A stretch of 45,878 bases of DNA from Acidobacteriaceae bacterium (GTDB lineage Bacteria > Acidobacteriota > Terriglobia > Terriglobales > Acidobacteriaceae): assembly GCA_031296325.1 (NCBI GenBank), contig JARLFY010000073.1, positions 1-45,878 on the forward strand, read 5' to 3'. Position 1 is the first letter of the stretch; the number at the start of each line of letters is the position of its first letter. The translations under genes were made by a program, and so were the position numbers. Of the stretch, positions 17,098 through 23,825 are shown in pieces. The notes under the pieces are model-generated. The model had not been told where the DNA came from and made no database searches. It saw nothing but the letters and a program-made list of their open reading frames with translations.

Positions 17098-17606
17098 GCG
17101 CGACTGCGGCAGTTCTGCCGTTAGTCTGGGCTGTTGGGAGTGAGTTGGAGGTGGTTCCACGGCAGTCGGCCACGCCTGCTCGGAGGCCGGTGGAACCGCA
17201 GATGGCGTTCTATCGGAAGTATACGGAGGCTCTGCTGCGTCGCTATGTTCGTCTGTCGATGGAGTCGGGAAAGGTTCCGTCGCTGCTGGGACGGGAGATG
17301 TTTCGCGGCCGGGTGACAAGCTATCGCGTGACAAACTTCGACGATGTGGTGATCTTTGTCTACGACGTAGAGAGATGCCTGAAGATGTTGGACGAGGAGC
17401 AGCAGGATCTGATCGTACGCATCGCGCTACAGCAATACTCGTTGGGCGAGACCGCGGAGTTGCTGAAGCTGAAGCTGAGAACGGTGATTCGTCGTTATGG
17501 ACAGGCGGTCGATAGCTTGACGAGAATCCTTTTGCGAGCAGAAATGCTGGAGCCTCTGAAAGGTTGTCAAGAGGGCAACCTTGGAAATATCGTCGCAAAT
17601 AGCTGA
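17094..17606 (+). CDS. Sigma-region-4-like transcription regulator (phage late activator candidate)
   Basis: The 170-residue protein has a variable N-terminus and a C-terminal helix-turn-helix (about 100-147). In that region CLKMLDEEQQDLIVRIALQQ and SLGETAELLKLKLRTVIRRY match the spacing of sigma70 region 4. A region 2 core-binding domain is not obvious, so it resembles small phage activators of the ArpU/RinA kind that switch on packaging and structural operons. The ATG at 17094 is supported by AGGAGGT (17081-17087) and by the ATGA overlap with the zinc-ribbon gene. A perfect terminator follows at 17686. Its position upstream of the structural genes suggests it controls them; this is inference. 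Confidence 0.6.
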   Translation: MSATAAVLPLVWAVGSELEVVPRQSATPARRPVEPQMAFYRKYTEALLRRYVRLSMESGKVPSLLGREMFRGRVTSYRVTNFDDVVIFVYDVERCLKMLDEEQQDLIVRIALQQYSLGETAELLKLKLRTVIRRYGQAVDSLTRILLRAEMLEPLKGCQEGNLGNIVANS

Positions 17607-17685
17607 ATAAACGATACTTGCTCGATAAAAATAGTTGGCATAGTAGTTATGCTCAACCTGCTATTCTGGATATGTAAGTTAAATC

Positions 17686-17727
17686 AAACGGGAGAGCGCC
17701 GAGAGGCTGCTTCTCCCGTTTTGCTTT
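17686..17727 (+). terminator. Rho-independent terminator after the regulator gene
   Basis: Perfect 10-bp arms AAACGGGAGA (17686-17695) and TCTCCCGTTT (17712-17721) are followed by TGCTTTT. It would separate the regulator transcript from the structural genes, implying a further promoter between 17728 and 18055 or antitermination. Confidence 0.85.
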
Positions 17728-17800
17728 TCTGGCGTAAATGTTGGGCGAGCTGAAGAGTTGGCTGGCCTGACGTTAGGTCTGAAAAATGTGTGGGGGAAAA

Positions 17801-17922
17801 GCCATCAAGCATCTTCGGTAATGGCACAGACCATCGTAGAGCGGACAAAATGCGGGGATTCTTCGCTGCGCTCAGAATGACAGTTCATTTCTTGGTCTAT
17901 TGCAATTCCGAAATCTCTTACC
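17801..17922. repeat. Type A palindromic repeat within the phage-derived cluster
   Basis: The core GCGGGGATTCTTCGCTGCGCTCAGAATGACA (in two parts, about 17852-17882) is flanked by imperfect arms. The left arm ends CACAGACC (17832) and the right arm begins GGTCTATTGCAATTCCGAAAT (17893 onwards). It is the same family as 3666-3782. It occupies the gap before the protease gene. Confidence 0.75.
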
Positions 17923-18055
17923 AGAGGCGAGGCTTCGTCTGTGTCTGTTCGAGAACCTGCGAACGGCCTTGGCGAAGCGCGCTTCCTGGGCTGTTTTCCC
18001 CGCACAGACTTACTGGGAAAGCAGACAGGGCAACAAGGGCAATCGAGGAGGTGGC

Positions 18056-18697
18056 ATGGAGTATGCGGCGGAACTTCATCGGCGTTGTGCCGGTGCGGCA
18101 AGGACTCGAGCAGCAAGCAGCAAGGCAAGGCAGTGCGGTCCGGGCGAGTTGGCGATGCATGCCATGGCGGTGGAGTTTCCCACGGTGCATGGGCATCCGA
18201 ACCGGCTTCCGTTTGAAGGTGTTTTGACGCTTGTGGACGTGGCAAGCGACAAGGCTCCGAGTGGGGCCAGAGGGCATCGCGTGGTGTTGACGCGAGCCGC
18301 TGCCGAGGCGGCGCTGCCCAGCCTGTTGGGCATGGCGGTGGACTACAAGGCGGGATGGGATGGACATGATGCGCGGCAGAAGTGCGGCATTATCACCTCC
18401 GCCGAACTGGATGGGCGGAGGCTAATGGTGGCGGGATACGTCTTCAGCAAAGACTTTCCCGAGATCGAAGAGAGGCTGGGAATCGAAGGCGCGATGGGCA
18501 TGAGTTATGAGCTTGCCGACGCGCATGTTGCGGATATGCGCGCTCCGGTGTGGACCTTGACGCGAGCGACGTTTACCGGAGCGGCCATTCTGTTGCGGGA
18601 GAAGGCGGCTTATCGGGGAACCAGCTTCCGGCTGGGACGCGGCGCGGCGACGGAGCGGAGTGCGGCGACGCGCGTGGCAAGCGCTCGACGTTCGTAG
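18056..18697 (+). CDS. Probable prohead (capsid maturation) protease
   Basis: The 213-residue protein has a central domain with a candidate serine-protease pair: His104 in GWDGHDARQKCGIITSAEL and Ser150 in GAMGMSYELADAHVAD. The H-x(about 45)-S spacing and the surrounding strands fit herpesvirus-assemblin-like prohead proteases of tailed phages. Its place before the coiled-coil and capsid genes also fits. The Arg/Ala-rich N-terminus and C-terminus (after about 195) look disordered and might be scaffold-like. The ATG at 18056 is chosen for AGGAGGTGGC just upstream; an open frame reaches back to 17900 through the repeat and is not real coding. The assignment rests on motif and context, not on a clear family match. 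Confidence 0.6.
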   Translation: MEYAAELHRRCAGAARTRAASSKARQCGPGELAMHAMAVEFPTVHGHPNRLPFEGVLTLVDVASDKAPSGARGHRVVLTRAAAEAALPSLLGMAVDYKAGWDGHDARQKCGIITSAELDGRRLMVAGYVFSKDFPEIEERLGIEGAMGMSYELADAHVADMRAPVWTLTRATFTGAAILLREKAAYRGTSFRLGRGAATERSAATRVASARRS

Positions 18698-18740
18698 TTC
18701 GACGCGTCGAGAGATGGCAAACAGGTTGGCAATCGAAAGG

Positions 18741-19145
18741 ATGAACGTGACATTTATTGGTGTTTTGCAAGCAGTTGGCAAGGAGTTTGAGAAGGGGTTG
18801 GCGTGGGCAGTCGAGTACGCCGTCCCGGTGGAGAAGCTGGTTGCGCTGATCTTTCCGGCGGCGGCTCCGGAGGCGGCCACGCTGGCCGATGCGACGACTT
18901 TGATCCAGAATGCGGTGCTGTTGGTGGAGCAGAAGTATGCGGCCTCCGGCGTGCAGAGCGGAACCGGAGCGCAGAAGTTGGCTGAGGTGATGACGCTGAC
19001 GGGAAACACCGTCACGACGTTGCTGAATCAGGCCGGGATTGCGGCGAACGCGTCCTATATTCAAAGCCTGATCTCCGCTGTGGTGGCCATTCTCAACGTA
19101 CAGACCATGCCGTCGACGCCCACAACCTCTGCTGCGTCCGCTTGA
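18741..19145 (+). CDS. Small hypothetical phage-cluster protein
   Basis: The 134-residue protein is not recognised. It is helical and Ala-rich with an amphipathic N-terminus (FIGVLQAVGKEFEKGLAWAV), a moderately hydrophobic segment around VEKLVALIFPAAAPEAA and a C-terminal helix (SYIQSLISAVVAILNV). The G-T-G-A-Q-K motif followed by paired helices is faintly like LLH-type holin superfamily proteins, but there is no long transmembrane helix, so this is weak. The start is uncertain: ATG 18741 has GAAAGG directly adjacent, and ATG 18714 is an in-frame alternative. It lies between protease and coiled-coil genes on the same strand, so a capsid-assembly role is equally plausible. Confidence 0.5.
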   Translation: MNVTFIGVLQAVGKEFEKGLAWAVEYAVPVEKLVALIFPAAAPEAATLADATTLIQNAVLLVEQKYAASGVQSGTGAQKLAEVMTLTGNTVTTLLNQAGIAANASYIQSLISAVVAILNVQTMPSTPTTSAASA

Positions 19146-19174
19146 TCTGCAACGAGGTTCAGTGGGGCGAATGA

Positions 19175-19214
19175 AGAAAAGAAGATCCCTTCGCTGCACT
19201 ACGGAATGACAACC
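19175..19214. repeat. Type B repeat remnant
   Basis: The segment AAAAGAAGATCCCTTCGCTG followed by CACTACGGAATGACAACC is a diverged copy of the core seen at 47, 14285, 35097 and 45842, here without clear terminal arms. It lies in the gap between two phage-cluster genes. Confidence 0.55.
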
Positions 19215-19299
19215 ATTGCGGGCTACAGAAATTAAGAAACTGATATAGACAGGAAACGCGTCGACTGTAAATAAGGCGGCGAGAAAGACAGGAGACAGC

Positions 19300-19719
19300 A
19301 TGGAGATGGAGATGAAGGACGAATTGGGTGTAACGGTGGAGCGTTTGGCTGCGGCTGCTGGCTTGCTGGAGCAGGCGGTGGAGCGGTTGGCACAGAGGCA
19401 AAACGCTTTTGTCGAGGACGCCGAGGCCAGCATCAGCCGCATTGTGGCCACGGTGGATGCGCATCGCGAGGCCGAGTTGGAAGAGAAGCTGGCTGCGGCT
19501 GAGTTGAAGATTGCGGAGTTGCAGGCGCGCGGCGGTATGGTCGCTCCGGCCACTGGTCGCAAGACGTTGCCTACGGCGATGACGAGTCTTCTGGCGAAGC
19601 AGGGCGTAACGGTGGACTCGCTGGAGGCAGGCTCGCTCGACGCTGCCCTGGTGAGTTTGAGTCTGGAGCAGAGGATCGCGGTGAAGTCGCAGTTGATCCG
19701 GGCCGGGCTGCTGGGCTAG
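19300..19719 (+). CDS. Coiled-coil protein, scaffold candidate
   Basis: The 139-residue protein is dominated by a predicted coiled coil (about 10-80; heptad-like Leu/Ala with VERLAAAAGLLEQAVERLAQ and EAELEEKLAAAELKIAELQA). A linker and a compact C-terminal helical domain (about 92-139, TLPTAMTSLLAKQGVTVDSL then a terminal RAGLLG) follow. An N-terminal coiled coil plus a small C-terminal domain just upstream of a capsid gene is what one expects of a scaffolding protein, but there is no sequence match to prove it. The start is ATG 19300 with AGGAG seven bases upstream. A type A repeat separates it from the capsid gene. Confidence 0.6.
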   Translation: MEMEMKDELGVTVERLAAAAGLLEQAVERLAQRQNAFVEDAEASISRIVATVDAHREAELEEKLAAAELKIAELQARGGMVAPATGRKTLPTAMTSLLAKQGVTVDSLEAGSLDAALVSLSLEQRIAVKSQLIRAGLLG

Positions 19720-19722
19720 GCG

Positions 19723-19825
19723 TTTTAGCCAATGGTGTAGACCGTCTCATAGCGAACAAAATGCGGGGATTCTTCGCTTCGCTCAGAATGACAATACATT
19801 CTTGGTCTATATCAATTACTAAAAT
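19723..19825. repeat. Type A palindromic repeat upstream of the capsid gene
   Basis: The arms TTTTAGCCAATGGTGTAGACC (two parts, 19723-19743) and GGTCTATATCAATTACTAAAA (19804-19824) are imperfectly inverted around the core GCGGGGATTCTTCGCT ... CAGAATGACA (about 19763-19793). The copy lies directly between the scaffold candidate and the major capsid gene. Confidence 0.8.
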
Positions 19826-19945
19826 TCTCAACAGTTCTGGACTGCTTCGCTGAAGGCAACGGAGTTCTGACATCCGTTGTGAAACGGGGAATGACATAAA
19901 ACAGACGTGGCTGCGGCTACGCCTTTTGAATTTAAGGGGATAAGA

Positions 19946-20917
19946 ATGGACGCGAAGTTTACTCAGATTCATGCAGCGGCAGATTACATTGGACCAGGCG
20001 CAGTTGAAGTTCCGTTGTATCAGACGGAGATTCTGGACATTGTTCGTCGTCGCGGCGTTTTTGGCCAGCGGATCAAGCAGGTTCCGGCAACCGGGCATCC
20101 TTCCCGATACTTTGAGGAGAAGGCAATTCCCTCTCCGGCGGCCTCTTCGGGCTTTGTCGATCCGCGCAATATTGTTGCACCACTAGTCAGCCCGACGCGG
20201 GTGGAGAACAGTGTTCCGCTGAAGGCTCTGGTGGCCCAGATCAACTACAACCTGTTCGATATGGAACTGGGTCAGCAGCAGTCCCAGTTCGCCTATCTTC
20301 AGGCGAAGGATCTGACCGACACGGTGGATGGCGTTCTGCGAACGCATGATGTCGCCCTGTGGAACGGCACGGACACCAGCCTGAGTTCGCCGACGACTGC
20401 ACAGTACTACGGTGCCGCCGCGCAGATTGCCAATGCAGGCAACACGGTGACGATTGGCTCTGCGCAGAGCATTGTGGACGGATTCAAATCGACGGTTGCG
20501 CAGATGGTATCGAACAGTTCCTTCGGGGTTCGTCCGACGGCCATCTATGCGAATCCGGTGTTGCTGGACTTGATCGATCGCGAGATGAAGAGCGAGTTCA
20601 ATGTGGTGCTACAGAGCAAGGACCTCGGAGCTGGCTTCACGGTGAAGACGCTGTCGACGCAGGCAGGCGATCTGCCTCTGATTCCTGAGTGGACGCTGCC
20701 CTACACCGGAACTCCCGGCTCGGGCAGTGCGGTTCTGCCGGCTTACATCGTGACCGAAGACCTGATCGAGTATCACTGGTTGAGCGATCCGAATCCGCGC
20801 ATCTTCCAGCTTGGGGTTCCCGGCTCGCTGGCCTCGCAGTATGTGGTGGTGAAGTTCGGCGGCTTGGTGGTGAAGGGCGCGAGCTATGCGCACTATCAGG
20901 TGCTGGTCGACCGCTAG
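19946..20917 (+). CDS. Major capsid protein (HK97-fold type)
   Basis: The 323-residue protein shows features of tailed-phage capsid proteins. An N-terminal region ends in VPATGHPSRYFEEKAI. A long alpha-helix region follows (QAKDLTDTVDGVLRTHDVALWNG), and the P-domain-like segment YANPVLLDLIDREMKSEF is the stretch usually seen as a-x-P-x-x-x-d-x-L. A C-terminal part ends YQVLVDR. There is no long N-terminal delta domain, which agrees with a separate scaffold gene upstream. The ATG at 19946 has AAGGGGA upstream; the open frame reaching back to 19907 lacks such a site. A strong terminator hairpin follows at 21101, which fits a need for high, separate expression of the capsid message. Confidence 0.75.
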   Translation: MDAKFTQIHAAADYIGPGAVEVPLYQTEILDIVRRRGVFGQRIKQVPATGHPSRYFEEKAIPSPAASSGFVDPRNIVAPLVSPTRVENSVPLKALVAQINYNLFDMELGQQQSQFAYLQAKDLTDTVDGVLRTHDVALWNGTDTSLSSPTTAQYYGAAAQIANAGNTVTIGSAQSIVDGFKSTVAQMVSNSSFGVRPTAIYANPVLLDLIDREMKSEFNVVLQSKDLGAGFTVKTLSTQAGDLPLIPEWTLPYTGTPGSGSAVLPAYIVTEDLIEYHWLSDPNPRIFQLGVPGSLASQYVVVKFGGLVVKGASYAHYQVLVDR

Positions 20918-20973
20918 GTTGTATTGAGTTTGCGACTGGACGATGGGGTGTCGGCCAGCCGCAATAACGCGCG

Positions 20974-21078
20974 ATGAGGTTCGCTGTTCGACGCGCTCGT
21001 GGATCGTCGCTTCCGCCGCTGCGTGTACGCGAGGAGGCGGCGATGGTCAGGGGGCTGGCCAATGCCGGAGCAGCGTAA
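20974..21078 (+). CDS. Possible 34-residue small protein
   Basis: A short open frame encodes a basic, Arg-rich peptide ending EEAAMVRGLANAGAA. It lacks a ribosome-binding site at 20974, but an internal ATG at 21043 is preceded by GAGGAGG at a good distance and would give an 11-residue peptide. It could be a translational leader, a tiny capsid accessory or chance. It is recorded because the 257-base gap between capsid and connector genes is otherwise unexplained up to the terminator. Confidence 0.2.
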   Translation: MRFAVRRARGSSLPPLRVREEAAMVRGLANAGAA

Positions 21079-21100
21079 GCGAACCGTTATCGTGCACTTC

Positions 21101-21140
21101 AGAGTGGGGCCTGCCGTAGTGGCTGGCCCCACTCTATTTT
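21101..21140 (+). terminator. Strong terminator after the capsid gene
   Basis: Perfect 11-bp arms AGAGTGGGGCC (21101-21111) and GGCCCCACTCT (21125-21135) are followed by ATTTT. It would end or reduce transcription between the capsid and connector genes, a common way of keeping capsid message in excess over tail messages. Confidence 0.85.
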
Positions 21141-21174
21141 CTGGATTGAGGGAAGAGTTTGGAGGCGTAGTGCG

Positions 21175-21798
21175 ATGGGTTACTTGGATCCAACAGAGTA
21201 TGTCGAGTATGGGTTGACGACAGAGACGACCGACGACTGGGTGACGATGGCGTCTGCCTTGATCGAGGCGCACTGTCGCAGGCCGAGTCTGCTGGTGACT
21301 CAGTATGTGGAGCGAATGCGTTTGACGGCGGATTCTCAGTCGGTTCGCTTGAGTTATCTTCCGCTGAATTCGCTGGGGGCGGCGACGTCGCCGCTGGTTT
21401 CCGTGAAGGTTCGCTATGGTCGGCCACGACGCGGCGAGTTGCAGGATCCCATGCTGGCGCAGGTTGCGTGGGCGTTCAGTATTCCGGGGAGTTGGAGTGC
21501 GCTGGATCTGACTCACATCGATTTGAATACAGCCACGGGCGAAGTGACCTTTCCCATGAACGTGCTTGGGATGAGCTACAACGAGGTCGAGGTGACGTAT
21601 ACGGCAGGAGTGGCAATAATTCCAGCGGCTCTGAAGGTGGCGTGCGCACAGATTGTGAAGAACGCGCAGGCGACTCCGGCGATGAACGTGAAGGGCAGCA
21701 AGATGGATACCTTGCAGATGCAGTACTTCTCCGGCTCGCTGATCGACGCGAATGTGCAGAGGATGTTAGCGCCGTTTGTGGCGCAGAGGATCGGGTGA
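21175..21798 (+). CDS. Head-tail connector (gp6-like adaptor) protein
   Basis: The 207-residue protein begins with DPTEYVEYGLTTETTDDWVTMASALIEAHCRRPSL, a helical N-terminus like that of head-tail connector proteins, where short helices precede a conserved aromatic/arginine region. It continues with beta-strands (VSVKVRYGRPRRG, VEVTYTAGVAIIPAALKVAC) and a C-terminal helix (NVQRMLAPFVAQ). The motif a-x-Y-T-A-G-x-x-x-I-P-x-x-l-K is typical of this adaptor class. It would bind under the portal and link it to the neck. ATG 21175 has GGAGG ten bases upstream. It is the first gene after the terminator at 21101. Confidence 0.65.
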   Translation: MGYLDPTEYVEYGLTTETTDDWVTMASALIEAHCRRPSLLVTQYVERMRLTADSQSVRLSYLPLNSLGAATSPLVSVKVRYGRPRRGELQDPMLAQVAWAFSIPGSWSALDLTHIDLNTATGEVTFPMNVLGMSYNEVEVTYTAGVAIIPAALKVACAQIVKNAQATPAMNVKGSKMDTLQMQYFSGSLIDANVQRMLAPFVAQRIG

Positions 21799-21802
21799 TG
21801 CG

Positions 21803-22234
21803 ATGAGCGATCTGGTCAATGCAACAGGAGCGGCGACAAGAGCGGCAGACGTGTTGCTGCGAACGGTTGGCGGACGAACGGTGATGTTACGTGTGCCGAC
21901 CCCAGCGGTTCCGGCGGACGTAACCGAGCAGTTGGGGATTGCGACGCCAACGTTTCAGGATCTTGCTCTGGGGCCAGTGGCGTTCCGCAAGGCGCGAGCA
22001 ACCGTTGCAAACGATAAAGCCGCGAAGTGGGAGCTGCTGGTTTCGGCCAGTGCGGTAGAGAGCTTGGTGGGATCGCTGACGTATGCGTCGGCGAGCGTGT
22101 TGTTTGCAACCGCCTACGGAGTTCTTTGCGACGACGAATTGCTGGAGATTGTCTCCGCTACGCAGGAACAGGTCTTTGGCCAGCCCTATGTGTATCGGCT
22201 GGTGTTGCGCGCGCCGCTGGCGCAGAGGATCTAG
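21803..22234 (+). CDS. Neck/head-completion candidate
   Basis: The 143-residue protein has no firm family. It starts four bases after the connector stop at ATG 21803; an upstream ATG at 21776 would overlap the connector gene. A basic-to-neutral N-terminus (MSDLVNATGAATRAADVLLR) leads into GGRTVMLRVPTPAVPADVTEQLGIATPTFQDLALGPVAFR, a strand-rich region resembling head-closure proteins (ring of beta-barrels). The second half (VSASAVESLVGSLTYASASV) is small and alternating. Gene order (connector, this gene, tail completion, tail tube) supports a head-closure or stopper role. That role is inferred from position. Confidence 0.5.
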   Translation: MSDLVNATGAATRAADVLLRTVGGRTVMLRVPTPAVPADVTEQLGIATPTFQDLALGPVAFRKARATVANDKAAKWELLVSASAVESLVGSLTYASASVLFATAYGVLCDDELLEIVSATQEQVFGQPYVYRLVLRAPLAQRI

Positions 22235-22299
22235 CAGATCTGCGGAGCGGCCGGTTTCGTGTGCAAGGGGGAGATGAAAAGTACGGAGAGCGAGGGAGA

Positions 22300-22806
22300 A
22301 TGCAGAACGCGAAAGATACGTTTTACGTGACGCTACAGAGTCGGCTGGCGACGTTGAATCCGGCGCGGACGATAGTGGTGCGCGGTGTGGTGCGACCGGG
22401 AACGTTGGTGGTAGAGAACGAGTTGCCGTCATCAGGGGTTCCCGTGGATGCGTTTCGACTGCAATGGACGGGGCTACAGGTGAATCGGACTGGGGCGCTG
22501 CCTTTGGTAACGATGGAATGTTCCATTCAATACGCCACGGACGGGAGTACAGGCAACGCGGGCATGGATCGCGGACGCCTGTTGGCGGCGATGGATGCTG
22601 AGTTGGCGGCAGCGCTTGGGGCTGAGCCGCACACGGTTCCGAAGATCAATTACTCGGCGAGTGGAACAGGGGTTTCTCCAACAACGATGGGTACGAATGT
22701 GTTTTGGGCAGACCCAATCTTCGGCACAGCCAGAGCGATAGACGAGCGTTTGGAGAGGACGACAACGGTGCAGGTATTTGCGTACCAGGAGGCAGGTGAG
22801 CTGTGA
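22300..22806 (+). CDS. Tail-completion/terminator candidate
   Basis: The 168-residue protein contains FYVTLQSRLATLNPARTIVVRGVVRPG at the N-terminus and ends with MGTNVFWADPIFGTARAIDERLERTTTVQVFAYQEAGEL. Ending just before a tail-tube-like gene, with mixed alpha/beta composition, it fits tail terminator proteins that cap the tail tube; no clear family motif is present. The ATG at 22300 is preceded by GAGGGAG. Its TGA overlaps the GTG of the next gene (GTGA), showing translational coupling with the tail-tube candidate. A longer open frame back to 22027 overlaps the previous gene and is rejected. Confidence 0.5.
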   Translation: MQNAKDTFYVTLQSRLATLNPARTIVVRGVVRPGTLVVENELPSSGVPVDAFRLQWTGLQVNRTGALPLVTMECSIQYATDGSTGNAGMDRGRLLAAMDAELAAALGAEPHTVPKINYSASGTGVSPTTMGTNVFWADPIFGTARAIDERLERTTTVQVFAYQEAGEL

Positions 22807-23795
22807 GTACAACGACGACAGGTGCGGGAGGGGTAGCGGCTGTAGCTCCTGTAACAAGACGCGTGCGAGCCTACTTCGCTCCGGTGAATCGCTCGGCGGG
22901 AGTTCCCACCATGTTTGACGCGGCGCAATTTGGGCGGTTTGCCCTGAATGCGCCGCCAACGCCGTGGGTCGATCTGGGCTGGGTCTCGGGTTTCGTAAGA
23001 AAGTGCGGAACGAAGATTGAGGCGCTGCGGACGGGCGCTCCGGCGATGACGGTGGGGCAGGTTCGCACGGAGGTGGAGGCGACCGTGTCGCTTGCCTTTG
23101 AGAGCTGGGGAAGGCTGCAAGGAACGCTGGCCTCGGGATCGCAACAGACGAATCTGTTGACGACGGTCGCAGGCGCCGCTCTCAACGGAAGCGGTGGCGT
23201 GGCGGCGGCGGCAGTGCCGCTTGTCGCTGAGCCTGCTTCGACTGCGATCAGCTTGAATGTTGGCGCAGCAGCTGCGGCTGGGTTCAGCGTTGGCAGTCTG
23301 GTTGCCGTGGATGTGGACTACACCGGGCAGCTTGGATACGTTGGCGCGGGAGTGAGTTCGGCATATGTGCAGTCTGCGAGTGCGGTAAATGGCGACGGGA
23401 ACTATGTGCGTCGAGTAACGCTGAATGTGGGTGTAGTTGTCGCCATCGCGAATGGCGTGCTGGAGCTTGCGAGCGCTCTGCCAGCGGGGATTCCTACTGC
23501 TGGAATGCAGGTGAGCAAGCTGGTCGGCTTCTGCGATCGCGAAGGGGCGAGCTTCTTTCAAGAGTGGTCTGCGCTGTTTGTGATGCAGGGAGAACAAGGG
23601 GATCGAGTGCTGTATCACTATCCGCGACTACAGGCGATGCAGGGTTCTGCGGAGTCGGAAGAGGCGTTGATCGCACCGTTGGAAAAGATTCGGCTGTCAG
23701 GAGAATTTCGCGCCCTGCCGATCAAGGACGCCAACGACGGAGAGACGGTTTTGTGTTTTCGGAGCTATCTGCCAGCGGCGTTGCGAGGAGTTTAG
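22803..23795 (+). CDS. Tail tube protein candidate
   Basis: The 330-residue protein begins with GTG in a GTGA overlap. The N-terminal part carries RVRAYFAPVNRSAGVPTMFDAAQFGRF and VDLGWVSGFVRKCGTKIEALRTG, followed by VTVGQVRTEV-like strands. The C-terminal part has EWSALFVMQGEQGDRVLYHYPRLQAM and LSGEFRALP, giving alternating strands as in gpV/tail-tube folds. A central Ala/Gly/Val-rich region (about 110-215) looks like an inserted beta-domain. Position after tail completion and before the fibre fits a tube or major tail protein. No tape-measure gene follows, which is unusual for a long-tailed phage. Confidence 0.55.
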   Translation: MSTTTTGAGGVAAVAPVTRRVRAYFAPVNRSAGVPTMFDAAQFGRFALNAPPTPWVDLGWVSGFVRKCGTKIEALRTGAPAMTVGQVRTEVEATVSLAFESWGRLQGTLASGSQQTNLLTTVAGAALNGSGGVAAAAVPLVAEPASTAISLNVGAAAAAGFSVGSLVAVDVDYTGQLGYVGAGVSSAYVQSASAVNGDGNYVRRVTLNVGVVVAIANGVLELASALPAGIPTAGMQVSKLVGFCDREGASFFQEWSALFVMQGEQGDRVLYHYPRLQAMQGSAESEEALIAPLEKIRLSGEFRALPIKDANDGETVLCFRSYLPAALRGV

Positions 23796-23825
23796 GGAGC
23801 GGTTGCGAATTACAAGGAGAGTGCG

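Noticed and set aside
17635..17667. TTGGCA ... TATTCT as a promoter, or TGGCA ... GC as a sigma54 site
   Set aside because: Spacing is 21 bases for the sigma70 reading and the GG-GC distance does not fit sigma54.
17790..18227. 145-codon frame over the type A repeat and protease start
   Set aside because: It begins within repeat DNA and translates the repeat core; the protease frame with AGGAGGTGG is better supported.
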